Counted from the first letter of the stretch, positions 1 to 9,826 are shown. The stretch: DNA of 64,000 nt from Salinisphaera sp002433465 (GCF_040361435.1 NZ_APNL01000004.1:209128-273127); one strand, 5' to 3'. Made by a program: numbers and translations. The notes: generated from the sequence alone by a model not told the origin.

Positions 1-280
1 CAGGCTCTGTGTATTTCTTCGCTTTCGCGTTTCCGCTCAATCGTTTAGCACGATTACTTCAGGAATCGCCTGCTCTACGCGGCGGGTTATACACAGTGTC
101 AACCCGCTTGTCGTCGGGGGAGCAGTTTGTTATGCCGACCAGAGTCACTGCTGATCGGTTTGTATCCGTTTGATAATAAAAGATAAATTCTTCGGGTGAC
201 AAAAAACGTCCGATGCCCCGCCATGGGCTTTATGCGATGGCTCTGCGCTTCCCCAATTTGTCCACGGACTTATCCACAGG
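1..280. other. Left-edge intergenic segment with DnaA-box matches
   Basis: No gene is convincing here. Two exact matches to the DnaA box TTATNCACA are visible: TTATACACA at 87-95 and TTATCCACA at 270-278. A weaker TTGTCCACG lies at 258-266. An AT-rich run (about 168-190) lies between the boxes. The segment is downstream of the cpdA-like gene, and the gene to its left is outside the window. It could be a DnaA-titrating or DnaA-regulated site, or the edge of an origin. No dnaA, dnaN, rpmH or gidA is in view, so an oriC call is not supported. Confidence 0.4.
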
Positions 281-1039
281 CTAGGTCGGCCAGGGAACGC
301 GCCGGACGGTGCTCGTCATGCGGCCGTTGCAGTCGAGCTGGATATGCCGGTAGCCCGGGGCGCGGGCTGCGTCTTCGGCAAAATCGCAAGAGCCGGGGGC
401 AAACTGTCGCATCGTGCTCGGGGTGATCAGGCAGGCACGTCCGGCAAACGCCAGTTCCGCGGCTTGATGCGCATGGCCACAGACAAGCGCGTTCACTTGT
501 GAATGACGGGCGATGACGTCTTCCAGCGCATCGCGATCGCGCAGGCCGATCGCATCGATCCAGGCGGCGCCTACGTCGACCGGCGGATGGTGCAGGCATA
601 CCAGGGTGGATGCGGTATTGGCGTGCAGCCAGCCGTCCAGTCGCTCGATCTGGGCGTGGCCGAGCATGCCGGCGTCGCTGCCCTGGATATGGCTGTCGAG
701 CGCGATCAGTTGCCAGCCGCCGAGCTCGAGTCGGTCATGCACCACGGCGTGCTTGAGCATGCGCGCCATACGGGCCGGGTCGTCATGGTTGCCGGCCATG
801 GCCAGCACCGGACAGGACAGGCACGCGAGTGTGGCATCGAGGCGTGCATAGCCGTGCTCGCTTTCGTCATCGACCAGGTCGCCGCCGAGAATGATCGCAT
901 CGGGCCGGGGCGTTTCGGCGAGCGCGCCAGCGAGCACCTGTTGGAACGCCCGTTCGACCGGCCAGCCGTGCAGGTTCGCCTCCGGGTCGGCGAGCAGGTG
1001 CAGATCGGTCAGATGAAGGAGTTGATATGTAGCGGGCAT
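281..1039 (-). CDS. cpdA: CpdA-like 3',5'-cyclic-nucleotide phosphodiesterase (metallophosphoesterase)
   Basis: A calcineurin-like metallophosphoesterase of about 252 residues, close to the family length for CpdA, which hydrolyses cAMP. The metal-binding blocks appear in order: DLHLL near the N-terminus, GGDLVDD, GNHDD in the first half, and CGHAH in the C-terminal part. The start at 1039 (MPATYQLLHLTD) puts the first metal motif about 11 residues in, as in the family. A longer reading to 1201 would add 54 unrelated residues and overlap the divergent methyltransferase start. It is transcribed away from the methyltransferases. Substrate specificity within the family is inferred. Confidence 0.75.
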   Translation of the reverse strand: MPATYQLLHLTDLHLLADPEANLHGWPVERAFQQVLAGALAETPRPDAIILGGDLVDDESEHGYARLDATLACLSCPVLAMAGNHDDPARMARMLKHAVVHDRLELGGWQLIALDSHIQGSDAGMLGHAQIERLDGWLHANTASTLVCLHHPPVDVGAAWIDAIGLRDRDALEDVIARHSQVNALVCGHAHQAAELAFAGRACLITPSTMRQFAPGSCDFAEDAARAPGYRHIQLDCNGRMTSTVRRVPWPT

Positions 1040-1123
1040 CGATTTTTCTGGTCTGGGGGTATGCTGCCATGTGGCACAGTGCAGGCCACGACTGCAACGA
1101 CAACGAGCGACCCAAAGCGCCCG

Positions 1124-1768
1124 ATGATGGATACGGAACTGCTTTCTTACCTGCGCAACGTCAGCCTGCGCGAAACAGCGGTCATGACGGCCAACCGCCA
1201 CGAGACCGCGCAGTCGGCCGACGCCAACCTGCAGATCAATCCCGAGCAGGGTCAGCTTATCGCCCTGTTGCTACGCCTGGCAGGCGCGCGGCGCGGTATC
1301 GAGATAGGCGTATATGCGGGCTATTCGAGCCTGTCGATTGCCCATAGTCTGCCCGACAACGGCCACCTGCTGGCCTGCGACAACGATCCCGACATCACCG
1401 AACGTGCCCGGCGCGACTGGGCCCGGGCGGGCGTGGCCGATATCGTCGAGCTGCGTATCGGGCCGGCGCTTGAGACCCTCGATGCCGAAATCGCGGCCGG
1501 CATGGCAGGCGCCTACGATTTCATGTTCATCGATGCCGACAAGGCCGACTATATCGACTACTACGAGCGTGCGCTGGCGCTGGTGGATGCGGGCGGGCTG
1601 ATCATCGCCGACAATACGTTATGGCACGGGCGCGTGATCGATGCCGCTGACGACAGCACCGATACCCAGGCGATTCGGGCGTTCAATCGGCACCTGCACG
1701 CCGACGACCGGATCGACATGAGCCTGGTGCCCATCGGCGACGGTTTGACCGTGGCGCGCAAGCGATGA
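1124..1768 (+). CDS. Class I SAM-dependent O-methyltransferase (CCoAOMT/PF01596 type)
   Basis: A protein of 214 residues matching small bacterial O-methyltransferases related to caffeoyl-CoA O-methyltransferase. The SAM-binding motif is IEIGVYAGYSSL, followed by the acidic strand LACDND. The metal/substrate motif FIDADKADYIDYYE and then IIADNTLWHGRV are typical of the metal-dependent family. The start MMDTELL is chosen because family homology begins there. Further in-frame upstream codons run antisense through the cpdA-like gene. The stop overlaps the next ATG by 4 bp, so the two methyltransferases are translationally coupled. The natural substrate cannot be told from sequence. Confidence 0.85.
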   Translation: MMDTELLSYLRNVSLRETAVMTANRHETAQSADANLQINPEQGQLIALLLRLAGARRGIEIGVYAGYSSLSIAHSLPDNGHLLACDNDPDITERARRDWARAGVADIVELRIGPALETLDAEIAAGMAGAYDFMFIDADKADYIDYYERALALVDAGGLIIADNTLWHGRVIDAADDSTDTQAIRAFNRHLHADDRIDMSLVPIGDGLTVARKR

Positions 1769-2376
1769 GCAAACGAATAGGCGACTGCAGCGCGGCCGAG
1801 CGCAATAAAGAGCCCATATTCGATGCGCTGCTCGAGCATCTCGCCAACGCGCGCGAGGTGCTCGAGGTTGGCGCAGGCGATGCCACGCATGCCCGCTATG
1901 CGCTCGAACGCCTCCCGCACTGTGTGTGGCAAACCAGCGAAGCCCCGGGCCATCATCGGCGTCTGGTGGCCGCGCTGGCCGATAGCGCCGACCACAGGCT
2001 GCCACGGCCGCTGGCGTTGGATGTGCGCGCGGCCTGGCCGCGAGGGCCGTACGACGCCGTGTTCGGCGCGAACGTGGCCCACATCATGGATTGGGCCGCG
2101 GTCGAAGCGCTGTTCGCAGGGGCGGCGACGGTACTGCGACCCGCCGGGCGCCTATGTCTTTACGGCCCGTTTCTGCGCCGGGGTGAAACGCCCCGGCCCG
2201 GAAACGCGACTTTCGATGCCGCGCTACGCGATCGAGACCCGGCCATGGGATTGCGCGAGATCGAGGCGCTCAACGCGCTCGCGCAACAGCAAGGCCTGGT
2301 GGCGCTCGACGATATCGCCATGCCCAGCGACAACCGCCTGCTGATCTGGCAGAAAAGCGGCGACCGCAGTTTTTGA
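1765..2376 (+). CDS. DUF938-type SAM-dependent methyltransferase
   Basis: A protein of 203 residues with the layout of the DUF938 family. The N-terminal AAERNKEPIFDALLEHL is followed by the SAM-binding loop VLEVGAGDATHARY. Later come the family-like HIMDWAAVEALFAGA and LCLYGPF, and the C-terminus is MPSDNRLLIWQK. Most DUF938 members lack an assigned substrate. It starts inside the stop of the upstream O-methyltransferase (ATGA). An 8-bp stem (2388-2395 with 2403-2410) follows the gene but has no T-run, so it is at best a weak terminator. Confidence 0.8.
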   Translation: MSKRIGDCSAAERNKEPIFDALLEHLANAREVLEVGAGDATHARYALERLPHCVWQTSEAPGHHRRLVAALADSADHRLPRPLALDVRAAWPRGPYDAVFGANVAHIMDWAAVEALFAGAATVLRPAGRLCLYGPFLRRGETPRPGNATFDAALRDRDPAMGLREIEALNALAQQQGLVALDDIAMPSDNRLLIWQKSGDRSF

Positions 2377-2509
2377 TTCGGCATCGCAGCGGCTGTCCAT
2401 GTCAGCCGCTTGCAGCCACCCGCCGCCCGTGGCGAAAGCGCGTAAGCGTGCGCCGAAGCCCTTGCTCGGCCCGGGCATTATCTGTTTCGTGCCGGGGCAA
2501 AAAGCGCCG

Positions 2510-3463
2510 CTAGTTGACCCGGTTGCGAATCTCGCCGTCCAGAAAGGCCTGAATGTTGGCGGTCACGCCTTCGAGCATACGCTGGCGCGCGCCGCGGCTG
2601 CCCCAGGCGCTATGCGGGGTCACGATCAGGTTCGGAATAGCGGGATCCAGCAGAGGATGATCGGCCGGCGGCGGCTCCTGATCGAGCACGTCCAGTGCCG
2701 CGCCGCCGATCTCGCCGTCCTTGAGTGCGGCAATCAACGCCGCGCTGTCGACGATCGCCCCGCGGGCGGTATTGATCAGGAACGCGGTGTTTTTCATCCG
2801 TGCCAGGGCATCGGCATCGATGAGGTGGCGGGTGTCGTCGGTTAACGGGCAGTGCAGGCTGATCATGTCCGAGCGCTCGAGCAGCTCGTCGACCGCCACC
2901 CGGCCGTCGCGGATGCTTGTTGCCCCCGGTCGTTCGCCAACCAGCACGCTCATCCCGAAGGCCTCGGCGAGGCGGCCGACCGCCTGGCCGAGTTCGCCGT
3001 GGCCGATCAGGCCCAGCGTCTGGCCCGCGAGCTCTTCGATCGGATAGTCGAGCAGGCAGAAAAATTCGCTGGCCGCCCAGTCGCCGCGCTTGACCGCCGT
3101 GTCGTAGCTGGCCCAGCGGGTGGCGTGGGCAAGCATTAGCGCCAGCACATGCTGGGAAACGGCCGGGGTCGCATAGCCGGTGACGTTGACTACGGCAATG
3201 CCGCAGCGTGCCGCAGCGTCGACATCCACGTTGTTGAAGCCGGTCGCGGCAACGCAGACCAGCTTGAGCTTGTCGGCGTTCTCGAGAGTGTCTGCGTCGA
3301 GTACCACCTTGTTGGTGACCACGATATCCGCTCCGGCGACCCGTTCGGCCACCTGTTCACGCGTGGTGTTGTGGTGACACTGCCAATCGTCAACGGCGCC
3401 GGTCAGCGCGTCCCAGTCGAGCCCGTCGCCCATCGAGCCGACATCCAGAAAACAGCCTCGCAT
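2510..3463 (-). CDS. D-2-hydroxyacid dehydrogenase (glycerate/hydroxypyruvate reductase type)
   Basis: A 317-residue NAD(P)-dependent D-2-hydroxyacid dehydrogenase. The Rossmann motif is LIGHGELGQAVGRLAEAFG at about residue 150. The catalytic Arg lies in NTARGAIVD, the Glu in LDVLDQEPP and the His in TPHSAWGS. The overall pattern (GFNNVDVDAAARCGIAV, and WAASEFFCLLD before the cofactor domain) is closest to hydroxypyruvate/glycerate dehydrogenases of the HprA group. Substrate remains inferred. It converges on the DUF938 gene and is divergent from the MarR gene, with which it shares a 207-bp upstream region. Confidence 0.85.
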   Translation of the reverse strand: MRGCFLDVGSMGDGLDWDALTGAVDDWQCHHNTTREQVAERVAGADIVVTNKVVLDADTLENADKLKLVCVAATGFNNVDVDAAARCGIAVVNVTGYATPAVSQHVLALMLAHATRWASYDTAVKRGDWAASEFFCLLDYPIEELAGQTLGLIGHGELGQAVGRLAEAFGMSVLVGERPGATSIRDGRVAVDELLERSDMISLHCPLTDDTRHLIDADALARMKNTAFLINTARGAIVDSAALIAALKDGEIGGAALDVLDQEPPPADHPLLDPAIPNLIVTPHSAWGSRGARQRMLEGVTANIQAFLDGEIRNRVN

Positions 3464-3551
3464 GGTAATTCCTTCTTAATTATCGATATATATGAGCGAT
3501 AGCCTAACCGACGAACCGTCTATGCGTGGTACGGGTAGCGATTTTTCTCGG

Positions 3552-3569
3552 ACAACATAGACTTGTTGT
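3552..3569. promoter_or_regulatory. Inverted repeat ACAACA-N6-TGTTGT, candidate MarR operator
   Basis: A perfect 6-bp inverted repeat with a 6-bp spacer lies in the divergent region between the 2-hydroxyacid dehydrogenase (start 3463) and the MarR gene (start 3671). MarR proteins commonly bind 16-20 bp palindromes in such regions and repress themselves. The AT-rich stretch at about 3476-3500 may hold the divergent promoters. The assignment is positional only. Confidence 0.35.
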
Positions 3570-3670
3570 GAGTAAAATGCGGTTTTATACCTAACGTGTA
3601 AGATGCATGGGTTCGCGCTTTGTGGCGCGACTGTTCCCTATCGGGTTCTCAACCAAGGCTGAAGAATCAC

Positions 3671-4159
3671 ATGATCCGCAGGACAGAACAGCAAGATGAA
3701 TCTCTGGGCAAGCATCTGCCTCAGACCTGCCCATCCGTGGAAGCGCTGGAATATGAACTCGCCTTTCTGGTGCGTCGCCTCGAAGCCGCGCGCCGGCGTT
3801 TCAATTTCGGTCTAGAGCGCGCTCACTATCTGTTGTTGATCCTGCTGGAACGCAAGGACCGACAGTCGGTGGGCGCTCTGGCCGAGCAGGTGAACCTGGA
3901 TGCGTCGACGGTCACGCGTCAGGTCGCGGCGATGAAGCAGGCTGGACTGGTCGACAAGCTCGACAACCCCGACGACCGTCGCGGCGGCTTCGTGACCATC
4001 ACCGAAGCCGGACGCGATGCCGCCGCGCGCGTGCGTGATCGCCGCCTGGAGCGCGTGGAAAAAGGTTTCGACGATTGGTCGGAAGCCGAGCGCGCCGAGT
4101 TCGCACGGCTGACCGCCCGCTTCAACGACGCCATGCGGGACGCGCTCAACGAAGCCTGA
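3671..4159 (+). CDS. MarR family transcriptional regulator
   Basis: A winged-helix regulator of 162 residues. The N-terminal helix has YELAFLVRRLEAARR, the recognition helix DASTVTRQVAAMKQAGLVDKL, and the wing DNPDDRRGGFVTITEAGRDA, all canonical for MarR. The C-terminal helix (WSEAERAEFARLTARFNDAM) forms the dimer interface in this family. The start at 3671 is preferred because the 17 codons upstream have no family similarity. It may regulate itself or the divergent dehydrogenase gene. The effector is unknown. Confidence 0.85.
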   Translation: MIRRTEQQDESLGKHLPQTCPSVEALEYELAFLVRRLEAARRRFNFGLERAHYLLLILLERKDRQSVGALAEQVNLDASTVTRQVAAMKQAGLVDKLDNPDDRRGGFVTITEAGRDAAARVRDRRLERVEKGFDDWSEAERAEFARLTARFNDAMRDALNEA

Positions 4160-4202
4160 TCGACCCGATCAGCTTCGCGGCTGCCCCGCGAAGGTGACTG
4201 CT

Positions 4203-5078
4203 TCAACCGGTTTCGACGATCCGGCCTGCCGGTAACGGCAGGCCGAGGTCGTGCCATAGATCGATCGTTGGCTGGGCCTTGTTGAGGCTGTAGAAATGCA
4301 GCCCCGGTGCGCCGCCGGCCAGCAGCTGTTCGCACATGCGTGCCACCACCTCGCGTCCAAAAGCCTGGACCGCGGTCTGGTCGTCGCCGTAGCCCTCCAT
4401 CTTCTGGCGTATCCAGCGCGGGATATCGGCCCCGCACATGGCCGAGAAGCGCGATACCTGGCCGAAGTCGGTGATCGGCATGATGCCGGGCACGATCGGG
4501 ATATCCACGCCCTGAGCGGCGACCTCTTCTACGAAATTGAAATAGGCGTCGGCGTTGTAAAAATACTGGGTCATCGCCGAATCCGCGCCGGCGCGTACCT
4601 TGCGCACGAAGTTCTCGATGTCGGCAGCGGGCGAGGGCGCCTGCGGATGGTATTCCGGATAGCAGCCGACCTCGATATGGAAATCGTCGCCGTGACGCTG
4701 CTTGATATGGGCGACCAGTTCGTTGGCATAGCTGAACACGCCGGGCTCGTCCATGCCCTTCGGCAGATCGCCGCGCAGAGCAACAATACGATCGACCCCG
4801 GCCGCCTTGTAGCTGTCGAGCAGCTCGTTAATCGACTCTTTCGTGCCTTCGATACAGGACAGGTGCGGGGCCGCGGCGATACCGGTGGCCTTCATCGTTG
4901 CGGCCACGGTTTCGAGGGTGCCCGAGCGGGTGGTGCCGCCGGCGCCGAAGGTCACCGAAAAGAAATCCGGGCCAAGAGTCGCCAGCCGGGCACGTGCCTT
5001 GTCCAGCCGTGCGGCACCTTTCGGCCCCTTGGGCGGAAAGAATTCGATACTGAAAGAGTTCTGCGATACGTGCGTCAT
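4203..5078 (-). CDS. metF: 5,10-methylenetetrahydrofolate reductase
   Basis: A flavoprotein of 291 residues, about the length of E. coli MetF. It reduces methylenetetrahydrofolate to methyltetrahydrofolate for methionine synthesis. Visible family blocks are SIEFFPPKG at the N-terminus, SVTFGAGGTTR, PHLSCIEG, RIVALRGDLPKG, GCYPEYHPQA, the AMTQYFYNAD block, IPIVPGIMPITDF and the C-terminal GAPGLHFYSLNKAQ. The start at 5078 matches the family; 22 additional upstream codons are unrelated. It is the last gene of the minus-strand metK-ahcY-metF order, which joins folate C1 supply to the SAM/SAH cycle. Confidence 0.95.
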   Translation of the reverse strand: MTHVSQNSFSIEFFPPKGPKGAARLDKARARLATLGPDFFSVTFGAGGTTRSGTLETVAATMKATGIAAAPHLSCIEGTKESINELLDSYKAAGVDRIVALRGDLPKGMDEPGVFSYANELVAHIKQRHGDDFHIEVGCYPEYHPQAPSPAADIENFVRKVRAGADSAMTQYFYNADAYFNFVEEVAAQGVDIPIVPGIMPITDFGQVSRFSAMCGADIPRWIRQKMEGYGDDQTAVQAFGREVVARMCEQLLAGGAPGLHFYSLNKAQPTIDLWHDLGLPLPAGRIVETG

Positions 5079-5145
5079 GCCGATACGTCCACTGTCGGTG
5101 CGTCGATCCCTCGACCGGCTGCTGCGGCGTGTTTGCCGTGACATG

Positions 5146-5181
5146 AAAAGACCCGGCCCGCGTGGTCGGCGGGCCGGGTCT
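5146..5181 (-). terminator. Terminator-like hairpin between ahcY and metF
   Basis: A perfect 13-bp GC-rich stem (5149-5161 paired with 5169-5181, 7-nt loop) is followed on the minus strand by TTTT. It lies 34 bp downstream of the ahcY stop and about 70 bp upstream of the metF start. Some metK-ahcY transcripts probably end here, with metF expressed by read-through or from its own promoter. Confidence 0.65.
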
Positions 5182-5214
5182 GCTCAGGGCCCGGTTTATT
5201 GGGTCGCTAGCGTT

Positions 5215-6636
5215 TTAGTAGCGGTAGTGATCCGGCTTGAACGGGCCTTCGGCCGGTACGCCTAGATAGTCCGCCTGTTCCTGGGTCAGCTTGGTGAGCT
5301 TGGCGTTCACGCGCGCCAGATGCAGGGCAGCGACCTTCTCGTCCAGATGCTTGGGCAGCACATAGACCTTGTTTTCGTAGCGTTCGGGATGCTTCCAGAG
5401 CTCGATCTGGGCCAGCACCTGGTTGGTGAACGAGTTCGACATCACGTAGCTCGGATGGCCGGTGGCACAGCCGAGGTTCACCAGACGGCCTTCGGCCAGC
5501 AGGATGATCTTCTTGCCGTCGGGGAAGGTGATGTGGTCGACCTGCGGCTTGATCTCTTCCCACTCGTACTGTTCGAGCGATGCCACGTCGATCTCGTTGT
5601 CGAAGTGACCGATGTTGCACACGATCGCCTCGTTCTTCATCCGCTTGAGATGATCGTGGTTGATCACGTGGTAGTTGCCGGTGGCGGTCACGAAGATGTC
5701 GGCCTGTTCGACCACGCCCGGGTCTTCCATATCCACCACGCGCAGGCCTTCCATGGCCGCCTGCAGGGCGTTGATCGGGTCGATTTCGGTCACGCAGACG
5801 GTCGCGCCCAGGCCGCGCAGCGACTGGACGCTGCCCTTGCCGACGTCGCCGTAGCCACAGACGATGGCGACCTTGCCGGCGATCATCACGTCGGTGGCCC
5901 GCTTGATACCGTCCACCAACGATTCACGACAGCCGTATAGGTTGTCGAACTTGGACTTGGTCACCGAGTCGTTGACGTTGATCGCCGGGAAGGTCAGGCC
6001 GCCTTCCTTGGCCAGATGATAGAGACGATGCACGCCGGTGGTGGTTTCTTCGGAAACGCCGGTGATTGCCTTGCCGAGCTTGGTATAGAAGTCCGGCTGT
6101 TCGGCCAGGCGCTTCTTCATCACCTTGAACAGGGCTTTTTCCTCGTTCGAGGTCGGGTTGTCGAGCAGCGACGGGTCCTGCGTGGCCTTCACGCCGAAGG
6201 TGGCCAGCGTGGTGGCATCGCCACCGTCGTCGAGGATCAGGTTGGGCAGGCCGCCGTCGTGCCAATCCATGATGGCGTGGCAGTACTCCCAGTATTCCTC
6301 GGCCGATTCGCCCTTGAACGCATACACCGGCACGCCGGATTCGGCGATCGCGGCGGCGGCGTGATCCTGGGTCGAAAACACGTTACAGGAGGCCCAGCGC
6401 ACTTCCGCGCCGAGGGCGACCAGCGTTTCGATCAGCACCGCGGTCTGAATGGTCATGTGCAGCGAGCCGGCAATACGCGCACCCTTGAGCGGCTGCGATT
6501 CGCCGAATTCTTCGCGCAGGGCCACCAGGCCCGGCATTTCGGTTTCGGCGATCTCGATTTCGCGCCGGCCCCAGGGGGCCAGCGAAATATCGGCGACGAC
6601 GTAGTCCTGGTCGATCTTTTCTGCGGGGGTGCTCAT
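5215..6636 (-). CDS. ahcY: Adenosylhomocysteinase (S-adenosyl-L-homocysteine hydrolase)
   Basis: A protein of 473 residues, typical of proteobacterial SahH with its internal insertion. It splits S-adenosylhomocysteine into adenosine and homocysteine using bound NAD, removing the product inhibitor of methyltransferases. Visible blocks are SLHMTIQTAVLIETL, SCNVFSTQDHAAAAI, the NAD-binding VCGYGDVGKGSVQSLRGLGA, VTATGNYHVI, NIGHFDNEIDV and the C-terminal KPDHYRY signature. A good ribosome-binding site (AGGAAAC) precedes the ATG. It lies 83 bp downstream of metK on the same strand. Confidence 0.97.
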   Translation of the reverse strand: MSTPAEKIDQDYVVADISLAPWGRREIEIAETEMPGLVALREEFGESQPLKGARIAGSLHMTIQTAVLIETLVALGAEVRWASCNVFSTQDHAAAAIAESGVPVYAFKGESAEEYWEYCHAIMDWHDGGLPNLILDDGGDATTLATFGVKATQDPSLLDNPTSNEEKALFKVMKKRLAEQPDFYTKLGKAITGVSEETTTGVHRLYHLAKEGGLTFPAINVNDSVTKSKFDNLYGCRESLVDGIKRATDVMIAGKVAIVCGYGDVGKGSVQSLRGLGATVCVTEIDPINALQAAMEGLRVVDMEDPGVVEQADIFVTATGNYHVINHDHLKRMKNEAIVCNIGHFDNEIDVASLEQYEWEEIKPQVDHITFPDGKKIILLAEGRLVNLGCATGHPSYVMSNSFTNQVLAQIELWKHPERYENKVYVLPKHLDEKVAALHLARVNAKLTKLTQEQADYLGVPAEGPFKPDHYRY

Positions 6637-6719
6637 GTTCGTTTCCTGTTAAGTCGGGGGAGTCGTCGAGCCGGCGCGTGCTGCCACGCGTTGAACGGCC
6701 CGACCTTGGGTTGTCGGGT

Positions 6720-7895
<1,176 letters not shown>

Positions 7896-7930
7896 AAGAC
7901 GTTATCTCTCTATCCGGATGAACGGATGAA

Positions 7931-7959
7931 AGTATACGCAAGCGTTATTGCGGTTTCCA
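7931..7959 (-). promoter_or_regulatory. Candidate metK promoter
   Basis: On the minus strand a -10-like TATACT (7931-7936) follows a weak -35-like TGGAAA (7954-7959) with a 17-bp spacer, 35 bp upstream of the metK ATG. The 7896-8280 intergenic region was read for SAM or SAH riboswitch sequence and none was convincing. Confidence 0.4.
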
Positions 7960-8225
7960 CGACAAATCGACGATCAGCGTAGCGCGTCGCCGATGTTCGG
8001 CCGTTGTCATGGTGGGCGTGTGGCAACCCGGCTTCCACCGATGAATTGCTTGTTTGAAAAAATGCTTTCACGGCGTGCGCTTGCGCGCGATCGGCCGTGG
8101 GGCTGCCCAGCGCTCGAAGCGTTGGCTGAAAACGGTGTTTTGGCTCGTGGTGGGATATAGGCAGGCTCGGGATGTGGCGACATCGCAAGGTGCGGCGTTG
8201 CGGGCCGCGGTCGCTAAGGTTAATG

Positions 8226-8243
8226 TGACATCGATTGATGTCA
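8226..8243. promoter_or_regulatory. Operator-like palindrome, site A of the TGACA-N8-TGTCA family
   Basis: TGACA-TCGATTGA-TGTCA, with outer 7-bp arms TGACATC/GATGTCA that are perfect inverted repeats. It is 37 bp upstream of the SDR gene at 8281. The left arm overlaps a -35-like GTGACA (8225-8230) with TAAACA about 16 bp downstream. Related sites occur at 9899, 19087, 19114 and 22858. It is probably a repressor site of the TetR type. Confidence 0.6.
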
Positions 8244-8280
8244 GAATAAACAGGTCGTTGCAACGGCCAGCGGGAGCAGC

Positions 8281-9132
8281 ATGTTTCGATCCAAGCGACT
8301 TTCCGACGGCGCCCATGCCGTGATCACCGGGGCCGGTAGCGGTATCGGTCAGGCCTTTGCAGTAGCGCTGGCGGCCCGCGGCGGTGCGGTGGTGTGTTCC
8401 GATATCGATGCCGCACTGGCCGAGGCCACCGTCGCCCAGATCGAGGCGGCGGGCGGGCGTGCGCTGGCCACGGTCTGCGACGTCACCCGACTCAGCGACG
8501 TCGAAAAACTTGCCGACACCGCGATCGACTGGTTCGACGGCCGGCCCGATCTGGTCATCAACAATGCTGGCGTGGGCGCCGGCGGGGATGCGATCGGCGA
8601 CATGTCCATGGACGACTGGCGCTGGGTGCTCGACATCAACATGTGGGGCGTGATCCACGGCTGTCACGTATTTGCTCCGATCCTGCGCGAAGCCGGCCAG
8701 GGCGGCATCATCAACGTGGCTTCCACTGCCAGCTTTGCCGCCGCGCCGCGCATGGGCGCCTATAACGCGAGCAAGGCCGCGGTACTGGCGGTGACCGAAA
8801 CCCTGGCCGCCGAACTCGCGGATACGCCGATTCGCGTGACCGCGCTATGCCCGACGTTCGTACAGACCAACATCATGAAGGCGGGCCGGATCAGCGCGTC
8901 TTCGTCGAAGATCGCCGACAACCTGATGCGCTGGGGCGGGGTGTCGGCAGAAAGCGTCGTTAAGAGCGCGCTGGCCGGACTCGACCGCGGCCAGCTCTAT
9001 GTGCTGCCGCAGTTGGATGCGCGTGTCGTATGGCGGCTCAAACGACTGTTGCCGACCGGCTATACAAAAGGCCTGGGTTTCATCAATCGTTTCACCGCGC
9101 AGGATCCGTCGGCCACGACCGCCCGCGACTGA
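8281..9132 (+). CDS. Short-chain dehydrogenase/reductase (SDR), site-A controlled
   Basis: A classical SDR of 283 residues. The cofactor motif is TGAGSGIG (about residues 17-24), with NNAG at about residue 97. The catalytic Ser is in NVASTAS and the YxxxK pair is in YNASK near residue 161. Asp in CSDID after strand 2 suggests NAD preference. The C-terminal extension of about 50 residues (PQLDARVVWRLKRLLP) resembles SDRs that act on lipid-like substrates. The ribosome-binding site GGGAG lies 6 bases before the ATG. The alcohol/ketone substrate is unknown, but it shares a putative operator with the fad cluster and the hydrolase operon. Confidence 0.85.
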   Translation: MFRSKRLSDGAHAVITGAGSGIGQAFAVALAARGGAVVCSDIDAALAEATVAQIEAAGGRALATVCDVTRLSDVEKLADTAIDWFDGRPDLVINNAGVGAGGDAIGDMSMDDWRWVLDINMWGVIHGCHVFAPILREAGQGGIINVASTASFAAAPRMGAYNASKAAVLAVTETLAAELADTPIRVTALCPTFVQTNIMKAGRISASSSKIADNLMRWGGVSAESVVKSALAGLDRGQLYVLPQLDARVVWRLKRLLPTGYTKGLGFINRFTAQDPSATTARD

Positions 9133-9211
9133 GCGCGTGCCGATACGTCGGCGACGCCTGGCAGGCGGTGCCGCATTGCCCGCTGCGCGACGCCGGGCGT
9201 TGCCCATGCGT

Positions 9212-9826
9212 TCAAGGCTTCGCGATCGCCCGCCAGAGCATGTCGAACAGCACGTTGACCTGGTCGGTCAGCGGCGGCTCCTGCTGGCGCAGGCTCTGCA
9301 TCTGGATCAGGCGCGCGAGTACGCCGTAGAAATAGTCGAGCAGAATGGTCTCGCTGACCTGGTCGTTGAGAATGCCGCGTTCGCGGCCTTCGGCGAGCAC
9401 TTCGAGGAACAGGTTGGTCAGCCGCCGCTGCTGGTCTGTGACGTCGCGCCGCATCGCGCCCGGATAGACCGAGCCCAGAATCATGCGTGCGACCTTCGGA
9501 TGCTGTTCGAAGAAGTCGAGCACCACCCAGAACACCTTTCGCAGCCGGTCCTTGTAGGTCTCGATACCGACGAGGTGATCGGTCATGCGCGCAGCCAGCG
9601 CATTCGCCCAATTCAGCACGCAGGCATCGAGCAGGGCCTGTTTGTCGCCGTAGTGGCGATAGATGGTCTGCAGCGAGGCGCGTGCCGCACGCGCGATTTC
9701 GTCGAGGCGCACTTCATGAAACGCGCGATCGGCGAACAGATCGAGCGCAGCCTGCTCGATCCGAGCCCGGGCGGCAGCGGTCGCGGGTTGCTTCCGGCTT
9801 GGTGGTGACGACGTGGAATCGCTCAT
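9212..9826 (-). CDS. TetR family transcriptional regulator
   Basis: A protein of 204 residues. The N-terminal helix-turn-helix is clear (ALDLFADRAFHEVRLDEIARAARASLQTIYRHYGDK, roughly residues 27-63). The C-terminal ligand domain is helical and unassigned. It converges with the SDR gene and diverges from fadI. A TGACA-N8 site lies in the 186-bp divergent region, so it could repress itself and fadIJ-fadE in response to an acyl-CoA-like ligand. That ligand is inferred from context only. Confidence 0.85.
   Translation of the reverse strand: MSDSTSSPPSRKQPATAAARARIEQAALDLFADRAFHEVRLDEIARAARASLQTIYRHYGDKQALLDACVLNWANALAARMTDHLVGIETYKDRLRKVFWVVLDFFEQHPKVARMILGSVYPGAMRRDVTDQQRRLTNLFLEVLAEGRERGILNDQVSETILLDYFYGVLARLIQMQSLRQQEPPLTDQVNVLFDMLWRAIAKP

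Noticed and set aside
1..280. A full chromosomal replication origin (oriC)
   Set aside because: Only two exact DnaA boxes are visible and none of the usual oriC neighbour genes is in the window. Recorded as a DnaA-box cluster only.
503..1123. N-terminal extension of the O-methyltransferase from 503
   Set aside because: The in-frame stretch is antisense to the cpdA-like gene and carries no methyltransferase motif; the family begins at about 1124.
4173..4193. Terminator between the convergent MarR gene and metF
   Set aside because: An 8-bp stem CTTCGCGG/CCGCGAAG is present but without a T-run on either strand, so it was not listed as a feature.
7896..8280. Possible SAH or SAM riboswitch upstream of metK
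   Set aside because: A stretch resembling part of an SAH riboswitch (GCTTCGAGCGCTG on the minus strand) was compared with the remembered consensus. The surrounding conserved core and pseudoknot partners were not found.
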